Assembly (NCBI RefSeq): GCF_910594005.1
Contig: NC_057847.1
Location: 24,398,501-24,462,500 of the forward strand
DNA length: 64,000 nt
Direction of reading: 5' to 3'
Source of the DNA: Cervus elaphus
Taxonomy: Eukaryota; Chordata; Mammalia; Artiodactyla; Cervidae
The first letter of the stretch is position 1, and the number at the start of each line of letters is the position of its first letter. Both the position numbers and the translations under genes were made by a program. Below are positions 48,076 through 60,436 of the stretch, piece after piece. Below the pieces are notes generated by a model. That model was not told where the DNA came from. It was given only the letters and a program-made list of their open reading frames with translations, and made no database searches.

Positions 48076-48640
48076 GTCTATAGTTTAGGTTCACAGTTCC
48101 CCATATTACCTAGAGTAAAAGCTCAAGACATTGCAATGGCTTATAAAGTCCCTCACTACCTACCCTCACCCCCTGCTTGATGTTCCTGTTCTAATTATCC
48201 CATCTCTCTTTGGCTTTGCTGTCCTCCTTGGTCTTCCTCCAACATGCCAGCCATACTCCTGCCTCAAAGCCTTTTTTTCTGAATGGTCCTTCTGTCTTAA
48301 ACATTTTTGCTTAGCTGGACACTCCAGCCCCAGGTCTTTACTCAAATATCAACCTGCCTTCCCTAACCTGACAACACCTCCTTAAAATATCCCTCCATTC
48401 CCTTTCCTGCTTTTTTCTTCTCTTAAAATTGTCTAAAACTTCTCTATTGTCAGTAACATTCAATAGCAGTATTATCACCATCGAATGTACTATATACTTG
48501 GCATCTTCATTTTGCACTTCTTCCCCCTGTAGAAAGTAATTCATGTTGCCAGAAATTTCTGAATGTTTTGTTCCCTGCTATATTCCCTGTAGATAGCAGT
48601 TGGTAGGTTATCAATAAATATTTGCATTCTCTAGGACTAA

Positions 48641-49142
48641 TCCACAAGCCCCAGATCATTAGTAAATAAGCTAGATTTTTCTGGGAATTTTGCAGGGGGA
48701 GATGGACAAGATGGTTTATGTCCAAGGGGAGTGTCTCCTTTCAGTTACTCCTTTGCTGAGAATAGAGACCAAATTGTTTTGACTTGAGAGATGCTCTCCC
48801 TGGATATCTATATAAACAGATGTTTTTTAGGTCAGTACAACATATAATCAAGCAGATTAAGTGATAATGTTTATGAGGATCTGAGAGTGAGATGTGCCAT
48901 AATGCAAAAGTCAACTGGATTTTGGAGGAAAAAGGATTTATGAAAATTCTTTTTAACATTACCTCAAATGCAATGATCTAGATAAGCTAAATAAGTATTT
49001 TCCCTCTATTTTTCCTAACCTCCAACCACTACCTCCCTCCCCCCTCCTCTCCATCCCCATCCCCCAGCTGATGAAGTAAAGCCAAACGTATTGGCCAAAT
49101 GGTGGATTACCTAAGTCATTTGCTTTTACCTCATGCCTTTTC
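48641..49142. other. Intergenic unique stretch
   Basis: No gene. A C/T-rich patch at 49010-49070. Confidence 0.4.
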
Positions 49143-49282
49143 TTGGAGAAGGAAATGGCAACCCACTCTACTATTCTTGCCTAGAGAATCCTTTGGACAC
49201 AGGAGCCTGGTGGGCTGCCGTCTATGGGGTCGCACAGAGTCGGACACGACTGAAGTGACTTAGCAGCAGCAGCAGCAGCAGC
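49143..49282 (+). mobile_element. Bov-A/Bov-tA SINE 3' part with (AGC)n tail
   Basis: GGAGAAGGAAATGGCAACCC to CGGACACGACTGAAGTGACT, followed by about seven AGC units (49262-49282). Confidence 0.92.
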
Positions 49283-50370
49283 ATGCCTTTTCTGTTTATA
49301 GGCTTTTGGCCAATTCTGTTGTTTCTCACCTGGAATGGCAATATGAAAACAATTAAGGTAATTAGCATTATCACTTATGGTAAAAAGGTTGGTGGGGAAG
49401 AAAACTATTGACTAAAAGGAAATTTGAAGGGTCTGCTTGGATTGTCTCTCCATGTATTTTCTTAGCACATATAATTGATAGCAATATTAAGGCATTAAAA
49501 ATATTATTTACTTCCTGGTTTGCATTATTAGCTCACATGTATTTCATTAACACACATGAGCAAGAGTGATACATAGCAACAGGTGAGCTTTCTTTACCAG
49601 CCATTATGCAAAGTTAGCATGTGGCTATTTTTAAGGCTGATCTACTAGTATATGTAAATGCAAACACCTCTGTATGCTATGGTGACATCTTTAAGTAACT
49701 GAAAGTTCAGCATGAAAGTTGTGTCCAGCCTAAAGACCACTCTCAGTTAAAAGGTTAATCCTTTTAATAGTTAAATAGGCTGCCCTCTCAGACACATCTC
49801 AGAGAATTTATTATATTAGGTATAATCTCATTGGGTATGCAAGGTAAATAACCTCCTTAAAACTAAAATGTGAAGGAGATGCAGTACTATTCAAATAGGA
49901 CAAAAAGAGGCCAACGAGGTAAAACAAAAAGCAGTTATGGAAAGTCAACCACTGCTTTATTTTGTGTTTCATATTTTGTGCTGAATAAGCAGATTAAAAG
50001 GGTGAACTGCTTAGCATCAAGAAGAGCCTAAAGGAAAAAGGCCTGGATAAATTCTTTTGGTGAAAAAGCAACAGATTGGCCATTTTGTTGGCCATGCATT
50101 AGCTGAATAATCTCAAAGAGTGGAAATGCTGGTTTCTACAAGTGTGTCTTCAAAGGGCTATAAATGAAGTGATCCTTCCTGGATCTAAAACCTTAATAGA
50201 CCTTGGACATTCGTTTTACCAAAGCAAGGGTACCCCTGATGGATGACTTGACTAACTGTCTTTTTATTTGACTAATCTCCTTTGTTATGCTGGGATTTCA
50301 AGATCATTATTTCTCTATGAAAAATTCCTCTTCCACGTAAGGTACTGGGCAACACCCTAGAACTAGAATA
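49283..50370. promoter_or_regulatory. Repeat-free block, candidate distal enhancer
   Basis: 1.09 kb without any repeat I recognise. It is dense in motifs typical of developmental enhancers: AATTAAGGTAATTAGC, TTTGCATTATTAGC, ATGTAAATGCAAAC (octamer/Fox-like) and GATAATCTC-like pieces. Its location downstream of LNPK would put it in the HOXD enhancer desert. Function is inferred only. Confidence 0.35.
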
Positions 50371-50579
50371 TCTCTCAGTTGTGTCTGACTCTGCAGCCCC
50401 ATGGACTGTAGCTGCCAGGTTCCTCTGCCATGGAATTTACCAGGCAAGAATACTGAATGGCACAGGGGTGCCATTTCCTACTCCAGGGCATCTTCCCGAC
50501 CCAGGGATTGAAACTGCGTCTCTTGCATCTCCTGCATTGGCAGGTGGATTCTTTACCACTAGCACCACCTGGGAAACCC
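50371..50579 (-). mobile_element. Bov-tA SINE
   Basis: Antisense; right end ACCACTAGCACCACCTGGGA. Confidence 0.92.
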
Positions 50580-50640
50580 TTTGGTCTCCTGCCTATCAGT
50601 ATCTATATTTATTGTCATCTACATCTATTTCATCTGTTTT

Positions 50641-50877
50641 GTTGTTTAGTTGCTCAGTCATATCCGACTCTCTTACACCATGGACTGTAGCCCTTCAGGC
50701 TCCGTGGGATTTCCAATGGAGAAATTTCCCATGGAGTGGTCCATGGGGTTTCCTAGGCAAGAACACTGGAGTGGGTTGCCATTTCCTTCTCCAGGGGATC
50801 TTTCTGACCCAGGGATTGAACCCGCATCTCCTACATTGGCAGGTGGATTCTTTACCACTGAGCCACCAGGGAAGCCC
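50641..50877 (-). mobile_element. Bov-tA SINE
   Basis: Antisense; TTAGTTGCTCAGTCATATCC tail to GAGCCACCAGGGAAGCCC head, with an extra piece near 50705-50750 (two CCATGG-type repeats). Confidence 0.92.
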
Positions 50878-51086
50878 TATTGTAGTTTACCTACAGTTTT
50901 TCCAGGGGAATCTGTAGTGTTTCTAAAATAGGAATTAGCTTTTATGTAACTGGTATTTAGGACAATGAGGCCAGTATAACTCAGAAGTCATATTGATTAT
51001 ACATGATTTCCCTCAGATGATTAATGTTTTGCATCACCAAACAATATCAGTTGAATGCAGCAAGTTAGAAGAACATAGAATATAGA

Positions 51087-51300
51087 AAGTAAAAGTGTTA
51101 GTTGCTCAATTGTGTCTGACTCTTTGTGACCCCGCGGACTGTAGCCTGCCAGGCTCCTCTGTCCATGGAAATCTTCAAGGCAAGTATACTGGAGTGGGGA
51201 ACCATTCCTTTCTCCAGGGGATCTTCTCGACCCAAGGATCTAACATTGGTCTCTTACATTGCAGGCAGATTCTTTACCGTCTGAGCCACCAGGGAAGCCC
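51087..51300 (-). mobile_element. Bov-tA SINE
   Basis: Antisense; third SINE of the same orientation within 1 kb. Confidence 0.92.
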
Positions 51301-51457
51301 CATAGAAATAGGACCTACAGCCAAACTCTGTTGAAAAGAAGACCAACCTGTGAACAGCTTGGCTATGTGCTTTATCTTCGAAGTGCTGAGTGTGTGGTTC
51401 TCTCTGATCCTTGGGTATTTTGCTCTTGTCTTCTCAAATAAGCAGCCTCTGTCTTTT

Positions 51458-53247
51458 TTTTTTTTTTCATTTATTTTTATTAGTTGGAGGCTAATTACTT
51501 CACAACATTGCAGTGGGTTTTGTCATACATTGACATGAATCAGCCATGGAGTTACATGTATTCCCCATCCCGATCCCCCCTCCCACCTCCCTCTCCACCC
51601 GATTCCTCTGGGTCTTCCCAGTGCACCAGGCCCGAGCACTTGTCTCATGCATCCCACCTGGGCTGCTGATCTGTTTCACTATAGATAACATACATGCTGT
51701 TCTCTCAAAACATCCCACCCTCGCCTTCTCCCACAGAGTTCAAAAGTCTGTTCTGTACATCTGTGTCTCTTTTTCTGTTTTGCATATAGGGTTATCATTA
51801 CCATCTTTCTAAATTCCATATATATGTGTTAGTATGCTGTAATGTTCTTTATCTTTCTGGCTTACTTCACTCTGTATAATGGGCTCCAGTTTCATCCATC
51901 TCATTAGAACTGATTCAAATGAATTCTTTTTAATGGCTGAGTAATATTCCATGGTGTATATGTACCACAGCTTCCTTATCCACTCATCTGCTGATGGGCA
52001 TCTAGGTTGCTTCCATGTCCTAGCTATTGTAAACAGTGCTGCGATGAACATTGGGGTGCACGTGTCTCTTTCAGATCTGGTTTCCTCAGTGTGTATGCCC
52101 AGAAGTGGTATTGCTGGGTCATATGGCAGTTCTATTTCCAGTTTTTTAAGAAATCTCCACACTGTTCTCTGTAGTGGCTGTACTAGTTTGCATTCCCACC
52201 AACAGTGTAAGAGGGTTCCCTTTTCTCCACACCCTCTCCAGCATTTATTGCTTGTAGACTTTTGGATAGCAGCCATCCTGACTGGCGTGTAATGGTACCT
52301 CATTGTGGTTTTGATTTGCATTTCTCTGATAATGAGTGATGTTGAGCATCTTTTCATGTGTTTGTTAGCCATCTGTATGTCTTCTTTGGAGAAATGTCTG
52401 TCTAGTTCTTTGGCCCATTTTTTTATTGGGTCATTAATTTTTCTGGAATTGAGCTTCAGGAGTTGCTTGTATATTTTTGAGATTAATCCTTTGTCTGTTG
52501 CTTCATTTGCTATTATTTTCTCCCAATCTGAGGGCTGTCTTTTCACCTTACTTATAGTTTCCTTTGTTGTGCAAAAGCTTTTAAGTTTCATTAGGTCCCA
52601 TTTGTTTATTTTTGCTTTTATTTCCAATATTCTGGGAGGTGGGGCATAGAGAATCCTGCCGTGATTTATGTTGGAGAGTGTTTTGCCTATGTTCTCCTCT
52701 AGGAGTTTTATAGTTTCTGGTCTTACATTTAGATCTTTAATCCATTTGGAGTTTATTTTTGTGTATGGTGTTAGAAAGTGTTCTAGTTTCATTCTTTTAC
52801 AAGTGGTTGACCAGTTTTCCCAGCACCACTTGTTAAAGAGGTTGTCTTTTTTCCATTGTGTATCCTTGCCTCCTTTGTCGAAGATAAGGTGTCCATAGGT
52901 TCGTGGATTTATCTCTGGGCTTTCTATTCTGTTCCATTGATCTATATTTCCGTCTTTGTGCCAGTACCATACTGTCTTGATGACTGTGGCTTTGTAGTAT
53001 AGCCTGAAGTCAGGCAGGTTGATTCCTCCAGTTCCATTCTTCTTTCTCAAGATTGCTTTGGCTATTCGAGGTGTTTTGTATTTCCATACAAATTGTGAAA
53101 TTATTTGTTCTAGTTCTGTGAAAAATACCGTTGGTAGCTTGATAGGGATTGCCTTGAATCTATAGATTGCTTTGGGTAGAATAGCCATTTTGACAATATT
53201 GGTTCTTCCAATCCATGAACGCGGTATGTTTCTCCATCTGTTTGTGT
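51458..53247 (-). mobile_element. L1-BT insertion, 5'-truncated, 12-bp TSD
   Basis: CCTCTGTCTTTT occurs at 51446-51457 and again at 53248-53259. Between them is an antisense L1 from poly(A) (T-run) through the 3' UTR into ORF2, cut off within the reverse-transcriptase region. No inversion. Confidence 0.95.
51809..53188 (-). pseudogene. L1 ORF2p C-terminal part, 459 open codons
   Basis: An open frame from an internal Met to the normal ORF2 stop. It reads MAILPKAIYRFKAIPIKLP (end of the reverse-transcriptase domain), the thumb/WKYKTPRIAKAILRK region, a long basic C-terminal segment, and the Cys-rich motif CWRGCGEKGTLLHCWWEC near residues 322-339. It ends EHYSILTHIYGI. The endonuclease domain and the catalytic YADD part of the reverse transcriptase are lost by 5' truncation, so it cannot mobilise anything. 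The lack of any stop over 1.4 kb shows a young insertion. Full ORF2p is roughly 1,275 residues. Confidence 0.93.
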
Positions 53248-53259
53248 CCTCTGTCTTTT

Positions 53260-53703
53260 AATTTATCTCTTCTAGCAAGCTGTCTAGTTTCTCTCTCTCT
53301 CTTTTATTGTGGTAAAAAAGTATATATCTTTTTTTTAAAAGAGGTAAAAATTCCTGTGTTTACAGTAGTCTTTTAGGAAGTTAACTTGAGCTTTAAAAAA
53401 ACTGAAAATATTTTTATTAAGTTTATTATTCTTTGTGTTGGTATTTTTGTTACAAAGTTGCTTAAATTTGGAGTGGTTTGCTACTACTTTTTTCCCTGTA
53501 AATCCTGTGACTTTGCAGAATGCAAGTATCTTTTGAAACACATATATTTCTTATAGCAAAAGAGCCTGTATTTCATTTTCTTAATGCATGTTGCATGGAT
53601 GTCATAACTGATCATGTTCAGGACTTGTCCTAGGACCCTAAGGTTGGAGTAGGATCATCTATTAAGAACATAACAGGAAGAAGTTCCAAAATCAGCCAGG
53701 AGA
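53260..53703. other. Intergenic AT-rich unique stretch
   Basis: No gene or repeat recognised. Confidence 0.4.
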
Positions 53704-53717
53704 CTTGCTGAAGTTTT

Positions 53718-53800
53718 TTTTTTTTTTTTTTTTAATTTTTAAATTGAAGGATAATTGCTTTACAGAATTGTGTTGGTTTCTGCCAAACATCAACATGAAT
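53718..53800 (-). mobile_element. Very short L1 3' end insertion (83 bp) with 14-bp TSD
   Basis: CTTGCTGAAGTTTT at 53704-53717 and 53801-53814 brackets a T-run and about 60 bp of antisense L1 3' UTR (GGATAATTGCTTTACAGAAT). Confidence 0.9.
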
Positions 53801-53906
53801 CTTGCTGAAGTTTTATGGGTTCACAAGTGTCAAAGTTCAGAAGCCTCACAACTATCATTCTTGGTGCAATGTTCTTATTCCTCTGGCCTCTCCTACTTCC
53901 AGCAAA

Positions 53907-55193
53907 TCAGTTCAGTTCAGTTGCTCAGTCGTGTGCAACTCTTTGTGACCCCATGGACTGGAGCATGGCAGGCCTCCCTGTCCATCACCAACTCCCGGAG
54001 TTTACTCAAAATCATGTCCACTGAGTCAGTGATGCCATCCAACCATCTCATCCTCTGTCGTCCCCTTCTCCTCCTGCCTTCAATCTTTCCTAGCATCAGG
54101 GTCTTTTCCAATGAGTCATTTCTTCGTATCAGGTGACCAAAGTATTGGAGTTTGAGCTTCAACATCAGTCCTTCCAATAAATATTCAGGACTGACTTCCT
54201 TTAGGATGGACTGGTTGGATCTCCTTGCAGTCCAAGGGACTCTCAAGAGCCTTCTCCAACACCACAGTTCAAAAGCATCAATTCTTTGGCACTCAGCTTT
54301 CTTTATAGTCCAACTGTCACATCCATACTTGACTACTGGAAAAACTAGAGCTTTGACTAGATGGACCTTTGTTGGCAAAGTAACGTCTCTGCTTTTTAAT
54401 ATGCTGTCTAGGTTGTTCATAACTTTTCTTCCAAGGAGCAAGCATCTTTTAATTCCATGGCTGCAGCCACCATCTGCAGTGATTTTGGAGCCCCCAAAAT
54501 AAAGTCTGTCCCTGTTTCCATTGTTTCCCCATCTATTTGCCATAAAGTAATGGGACTAAATGCCATGCTTTTAGTTTTCTGAATGTCGAGTTTAAAGCCA
54601 ACATTTTCACTCTCCTCTTTCACTTTCATCAAGAGGCTCTTTAGTTCTTCTTCACTTTCTGCCATAAGGGTGGTGTCATCTGCATATCTGAGGTTATTGA
54701 TATTTCTCCCGGCAACCTTGATTCCAGCTTGTGCTTCATCCAGCCCATTGTTTCTCATGATGTACTCTCATAAGTTTCTCATAAGTTAAATAAGCAGGGT
54801 GACAATATACAGTCTTGATGTACTCCTTTCCCCATTTGCAACAAGTCCGTTGTTCCATGTCCAGTTCTAACTATTGCTTCCTGACCTGCATATAGATTTC
54901 TCAGGAGGCAGGTAAGGTGGTCTGGTATTCACATCTCTAAGAATTTCCCACAGTTTGTTGTGATTCACACAAAGGCTTTGACATAGTCAAAAAAACAGTA
55001 GATGTATTTCTGGAACTCTGTTGCTTTTTCGATGATCCAACATATGTTGGCAATTTGATCTCTGGTTCCTCTGCCTTTTCTAAATCTAGCTTGAACATCT
55101 GGAAGTTCATGGTTTACGTACTGTTGAAGCCTAGCTTGGAGAATTTTGAGCATTATTTTGCTAGTGTGTGAGATGAGTGCAATTGTGTGGTCT
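53907..55193 (-). mobile_element. BovB LINE fragment, antisense
   Basis: Minus-strand BovB from the region coding for RTRDQIANI (about 55050) to the 3' end with CAGTTCAGTTCAGTTGCTC (reverse) at 53907. Reverse-transcriptase catalytic box intact as NLRYADDTTLMAESEEE (54620-54690). A frameshift near 54500 separates this from the 208-codon downstream frame (53917-54543: CLLLGRKVMNNLDSILKSRD and VFPVVKYGCDSWTIKKAE). A deletion/duplication occurs near 54760-54790 (repeated CTCATAAG). 5' truncated. Confidence 0.92.
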
Positions 55194-58100
55194 CATCCAG
55201 TGAATGAGAATATATAAAACACTGCTTAAACTTATAGGGTGACTTCTCTGAACTTTCCTGCAACCAGTAAAAATATTTTTTGGTGTCAAGAATATAGTTT
55301 GCTTAACACACAATGAAGCTCTTTTCTAAACCCTTTTCAGTTGCAAAATAATTCTGTATTTACCAAGTGGGATTTTTATTTCCATCTCCCCACCCCCAGC
55401 CCTCCGCTGCACTCAGGTCTCTTGCTCTGTCCTGTGATGCTTTCACTCATTACTAACTGGGCAGGTCACATGGACATGATCTCATGGATGCTATTTCAGT
55501 TCAATAAACATATATTGAACACCTATGACATGTAGGGCATACTGCTGAGGAGTTTCTGTTAAGTCTCCCAGATCAGAAATTGGTATCTTCGAGACCTTCT
55601 AAAAGGCAATGCCTTAACCCAAGACAGCAACCAGATGAAATAGGGCCTCAAGTATGCTGAAACATCTCCTTAAATCTCTTCAGGGACCAACCCTGGTATT
55701 TTCCTGGATGACCTACTCACTATAGTGTCTGCAAACAAGCTAGGAGCCAAGAGAAGAAAAGTGGGGAGCTGATGGGCATCCATACTTCAGAAGCTATTCC
55801 TTTATTCAATAACTGGTTTCATCCATGACATTAGTTTAATGACTTGTGTGTGCTGGGCAAGTATGTGTTCAATTATTCCACAAAGGGCCATGAAAACTTC
55901 AGTGTCCCAACAACTAAAATTCCCTGTGTTGCAAAGCCACTAAGCTGGCCTGGAATAATGAAATTCCCATGAAATTGAATTGATCCTCAAATTATTGCTT
56001 AAATGATGAGACAGTAGAACTTAAGAGAATATTAATGCTAATGAGAATTCTTCAGCTAATGCTATGAGACCAGTTGCAAAGTGGATTAGGCATACTATGA
56101 AAAAAGCCATTATGCTCATCTTTTCATAGATGCATGATTTGTTTTACTCTTAACACATTTGAGGTTTAAAGTTTTTATACCATGCTCTATGAATAGAAGT
56201 GTAATAAGGTTGAAAACCAAAATAGTACTCACCACTATTAGAAAAAGAAAAAAGAAGCTCTGGTTGAATGCTGCCCACTTGAATCCCCTTTTCTAAAAAT
56301 CTAATTTTTTTTATTCTTGTCTCATTAACCCCAAGATTTAGACAATTGAATGGTGTCTGAGTAAAATGAGTGACAGTGAAAAATATTTTTAAAGGGCTAG
56401 TCTTTCTGTTGATCTTCTCTTAAACATTTTAAAATTAAAATGTTCTTACATGATAAAACTATTTGGATATGTATGTGATTTATCCCTAAGTTTGAATCTA
56501 CCTGTCTTAAATGTATACTGAGCTTTTATTTATGCTTTGAAAATATAGTAGATAAAAAGCATAAGTGTTTCTGATATTATGTTTTGTCATCTCCAGAAAA
56601 GAAGATTGAAATCTTGAGAAACAATTTTCTGAAGAAATGAAATCGTATGCCCTCCTGAACCCTTGGGGGAAAATAGCCTCTCTGTTTGCTCAGAATATGA
56701 AACAGTAAAACAGTGCAAGTAAAACAGACAGCCATGCCATGCGTGTCACATTTCCATTTGTATTGTTTGAGATGGTGTTTTAAAAAGATTTTCTGGGGTT
56801 TTATTTATTTATTTAAGAAATAACTGGTACAAATAATATTTGCACAATCTCGCTGGTATAAGAATTTCCAAATCAGATGTATTTATTTTCTGGGACCAGA
56901 AGAAATTGCTTTGTAACCCTTGTGATCTACGACTAAACTGAGAGCATGTAAAAAAGGTTTTAGAAGTGCTCTATAGTAGTAAAATTTCTGAAAAAATGAA
57001 GAGAAGCTTCTAACATCCTTGTCTCCTAGACTGTTAGGGGAGTCCTCAGTAGACTCAGTGACCTCATAGGGTAGGCAGAAAGAATAACTTACAGAGGAAG
57101 GAAACTTTTTAAAAGGCAAAAAATGAAAAAAATTTAACTGCTATGCTCCTCAAAGAAGATCATCACATTTAGAGGGAAGAATTTAGAGTGAAGAATTGTC
57201 CCTTCTCATCCTTCAAAGTCATAAATGTCCCCCTTGGGCCTGATAATAATCTAGATAATTCAGTACAGTTGAGGCTGGAATGGAAGATTCTGTAAAAGTC
57301 TAAAGTAATATTTTTTGCTTTTTAAACAAGTTGACATAATATACCCAAACACTTCTGGAGAACATCCCTTATTATCAGATCTTGGACTTAGGGGGAGGAG
57401 ATTTTCTTCTCCTTATAAATTTAAAAGATTTAAAAATTTTACTTTGCAGTTAAACTGTATTGTAAAATTATAACAGTACATAACTGAGGAAAATCGCTTG
57501 TCAGAAGTGGTTTGTCAATAATGAAGAACTCCATCTCCATATTTATATTCAAATATTATTTCTGGTGCCAAGTAGTTTTTTAAGCTGCATCATTCACCTT
57601 AATCAACAATCTTGGCTCCAGATATTTTGATCATTCCAAAACTCTAGATCTACCTCCAGTGATAAATGTTTAGTACCATTAGGAATATTTAGAGGATAGG
57701 TAGGTGGTAAGCTGTGAAGGGCATCTCCCTAATGGAGTTCCAATGCTGCCTTGAGACAGCCTCACAGACTAAGTGTGTGGTCCTAGGTTGATGGCTTTAA
57801 ATGAAAAAGCACACATTTGGGCTTTAGACTCTGGTATATTTATTTAAAAATCAGTTGCTTTACTGTGGAGTCAAAACTTGTGTACCATTTGACTTAGAAA
57901 TGCATCTCCTCCAGATTCTTTGAGTGCTCAGAAAGCTGCCATGCTTTAAAGCACATAGGATCACCTAGCCCTAAAATTTCTGGCATCAGAGAGGGAAGGT
58001 CTCAATAAGAGTCTATGAAGTTGAACCACTTGGCAACATGAACTAAATTATCTGTTGCCAATCACTACCTTTAGAAAAGGGTCCCCGCTCACACTTTTCC

Positions 58101-58200
58101 TACTATGTGTATATGTAAATGATATTTTACATAGTGACACAGCAGCCCTTGTTTGCCAGTTGTTTATAAAGGGTTTCTGAGTATTTTTATGTAAATTAAT
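55194..58200. promoter_or_regulatory. Repeat-poor 3-kb block, candidate regulatory DNA
   Basis: No young repeat. 55960-56170 is rich in TAAT cores and ATGCAT-type sites (GCTAATGAGAATTC, CAGCTAATGC, ATAGATGCATGATTTG). Overall AT-rich with no exon. Candidate conserved DNA only by appearance and expected location. Confidence 0.3.
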
Positions 58201-58219
58201 TCTTTATGCTTGTGTTAAT

Positions 58220-58700
58220 AACTTTTTGATTGCAAGTGGTAGAACTCCAGCTGGTTTGAGAAAGAGGGGAATGTTTTGGAAGGTTATAGGTTTATCTTAT
58301 ATAACCTAAATTCAGGTGGGGGAGCTATGTGGCTAGACCTTAGGGACAACAGGATCTAGACATTCAAATGCCCTCAGAGCTCCTGCTCTCTCCAGCTGTC
58401 AAACGTGTTTCTTTCTGACTGTTGGTTTTGCCCTCCACTGCTGTAGAGCAATGTCTTCCGTGTGGCTGAGAACACATGGCTGATGATGCCAAGTCTTGTA
58501 TCTCATAGCTCCTGCCATTAGTTTTATCAGCTGTCACTTCTCAGCTGTAGTTCAGTCAAGCCCACAGACAGGCACACCTCTAGATCCATCAGTAGTGACC
58601 AAACGTCTCATGCAAGAACATGGCAGTCTCCACTAGGTAGCGGTGGGGAGAGAGGTTCTCAAGACAAGGGAGGTTTGCAGAAGAAAATATGATAGCAGTC
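58220..58700. mobile_element. Old interspersed repeat, family uncertain
   Basis: GATTGCAAGTGGTAGAACTC through GGGAGAGAGGTTCTCAAGAC resembles an old mammalian repeat family with a GCTGTCAAACGTG interior. Assigned by pattern only. Confidence 0.4.
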
Positions 58701-58889
58701 CATCACAGTTTCCAGCCAGAAATAGAAGAGCCCTAAGGACAGAGGTGGTAGTATGTCGAGTAGAATGTTTTAAGGGCTCAATGCATGTTCAAGGATGGCT
58801 GCTATCCAGATAACTTTTAGGGCTTGAAAACTACAGCTGTTCCAACTATAGAATTGGTTAGAGCAAATCTCCCACATTTCCTTGACCTC

Positions 58890-59090
58890 ACAACATAGGT
58901 TATCTGTGGTGACACTGCAGTTAAGCATGTGGGCTCTGGAGCCAGACGTCCTGAGTTGAAATCCTCCTATCTGGCTCTGTGCCCATGGGCAAGTTACTTA
59001 TCCCCTGTATCTCAATTTCCTCATCTGTTAAACGGAGTTAGTACCTTCATCAGAGGCATGGCTAAAGACTCAGTGAGGTTTTAATACCTG
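58890..59090 (+). mobile_element. MIR SINE, well preserved
   Basis: TGTGGGCTCTGGAGCCAGAC, GGGCAAGTTACTTATCCCC, then CAATTTCCTCATCTGTTAAA: the clear MIR order. Confidence 0.9.
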
Positions 59091-60197
59091 TACCTGACAA
59101 ATGTAATGAGTTAGATGTTGTTATTCTTCTCCTCACAGTTACATAATTGGAAACAGAAACTACAGGAAAAATGTCTGTGTGTCTGCATATGCTGTTCTTT
59201 CTGCTGGGATGGCCTTTCTCCTGCTCTCCTGACATGCCAATCTCTAACAAAGCCAGAGCTCCGGCTTCTTTCTTCTGGTTGCTCAAAGCACACGAAAGGC
59301 AGAAAACACAGACCTACCGCTGTGGGCTGTGGGGTTGCTGATGCTGCTCTTCCTGTGTCCCGGGGGCAACTTTGAGAGTTTGTGCTGTTTGTTTCATTTA
59401 CATATTTTAGAGGTTAGCAGATGACAGAAGACCAGCTTTTGGTAGGATGACTAAAAACATGCACATTTCAATTTTCTCTCATTGGCATTGCCTCTGCCAT
59501 TCTACTTGGCGTTTCTTCCTTCAACTCTTGTTTTGTTGAAATCCTATCAACCCTTTAAATTGCAGTTCAAATGCTGTATTTAGAATCAGGCATTCTCTGA
59601 ACAGGCCAGGTCTCTGCAATCTCTTAATACACCTTCCTCCCCAGTCAGTTCGCACTTTTGTGTTTTGAACATGTTGGTTTGCCTGAAAACAAACAAGACA
59701 TAGAAATTTTGCTCTTATAGTTGCCTAAGAAAATTATTTAGTCAAATAAACGTAACTTTTTGCTTATGTGTAGACCATATGTAATCAGTTCTGACTTTAA
59801 AAATATCAGTTTGATATATTTTTAAATATAGCTGTGGGTCTAGTAACCAGGAAAGAGTCCTTTTATTTCCTGAATTCTTATACTTAATTTTAAAACATAT
59901 CTTTGCATTATTGGCAAAATTGAGCCTATTAAACTATTAATTTTATTATAAGATGAACTGGAAATTCTGATTTCCTGATTCTATTAGATTTTAACTTAAA
60001 TTGTTAAGGATAGAGAATCCAAACGATCTTAAGAAGTCAAAAGAAAATTTGAAAACAGGAAGAAATGTGTGGAATTTATGCTATTTCCTAGTAGGTGTCA
60101 GTGATAAGATTAAAAAGCAGTGAGGCTTTTATGGATAAAGACCAGCTGCCTATTTTGGAACTGAGGACAGCTGATGTCCTAGGTACCTTCATTGTGA
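59091..60197. other. Intergenic unique stretch
   Basis: Short open frames on both strands at 59060-59375 are overlapping and unsupported. No gene or repeat recognised. Confidence 0.4.
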
Positions 60198-60424
60198 GTG
60201 TGTGTCTGTGTGTACATGTGTGCCCGCAGTCGCTTCAGTCATGTCTGACTCTGCTACCCTGGAGACCATAGCCCACCAGGCTCCACTGTCCACGGGATTT
60301 TCTGGGCAAGAATACTGTAGTGGGCTGCTGTTTCCTCCTCCAGAGGATCTTCCCGACCCAGGGATCAAACTGAACCTCCTGCATTGCAGGCAGATTCTTC
60401 ACCATTTGAGCCATCAAGGAAGTC
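60198..60424 (-). mobile_element. Bov-tA SINE with 12-bp TSD
   Basis: CCTTCATTGTGA at 60186-60197 and 60425-60436. Antisense body with a TG-rich tail at the left (TGTGTGTCTGTGTGTACATG). Confidence 0.93.
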
Positions 60425-60436
60425 CCTTCATTGTGA

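Larger units (their letters stand above)
47101..48640 (+). mobile_element. L2 LINE split by two later insertions
   Basis: L2 sequence at about 47101-47321 (ending TCAAAAACCTTCCCATAGTT) continues at about 48080 (CTTATAAAGTCCCTCACTAC) to a TATCAATAAATATTTGCATT end. Between them sit a Bov-tA SINE and an antisense L1. Confidence 0.75.

Noticed and set aside
49262..49282. AGC microsatellite as an independent repeat
   Set aside because: It is the usual variable tail of a Bov-A SINE.
51951..52898. Plus-strand open frames of 76-114 codons
   Set aside because: They are antisense to the L1 ORF2 C-terminus.
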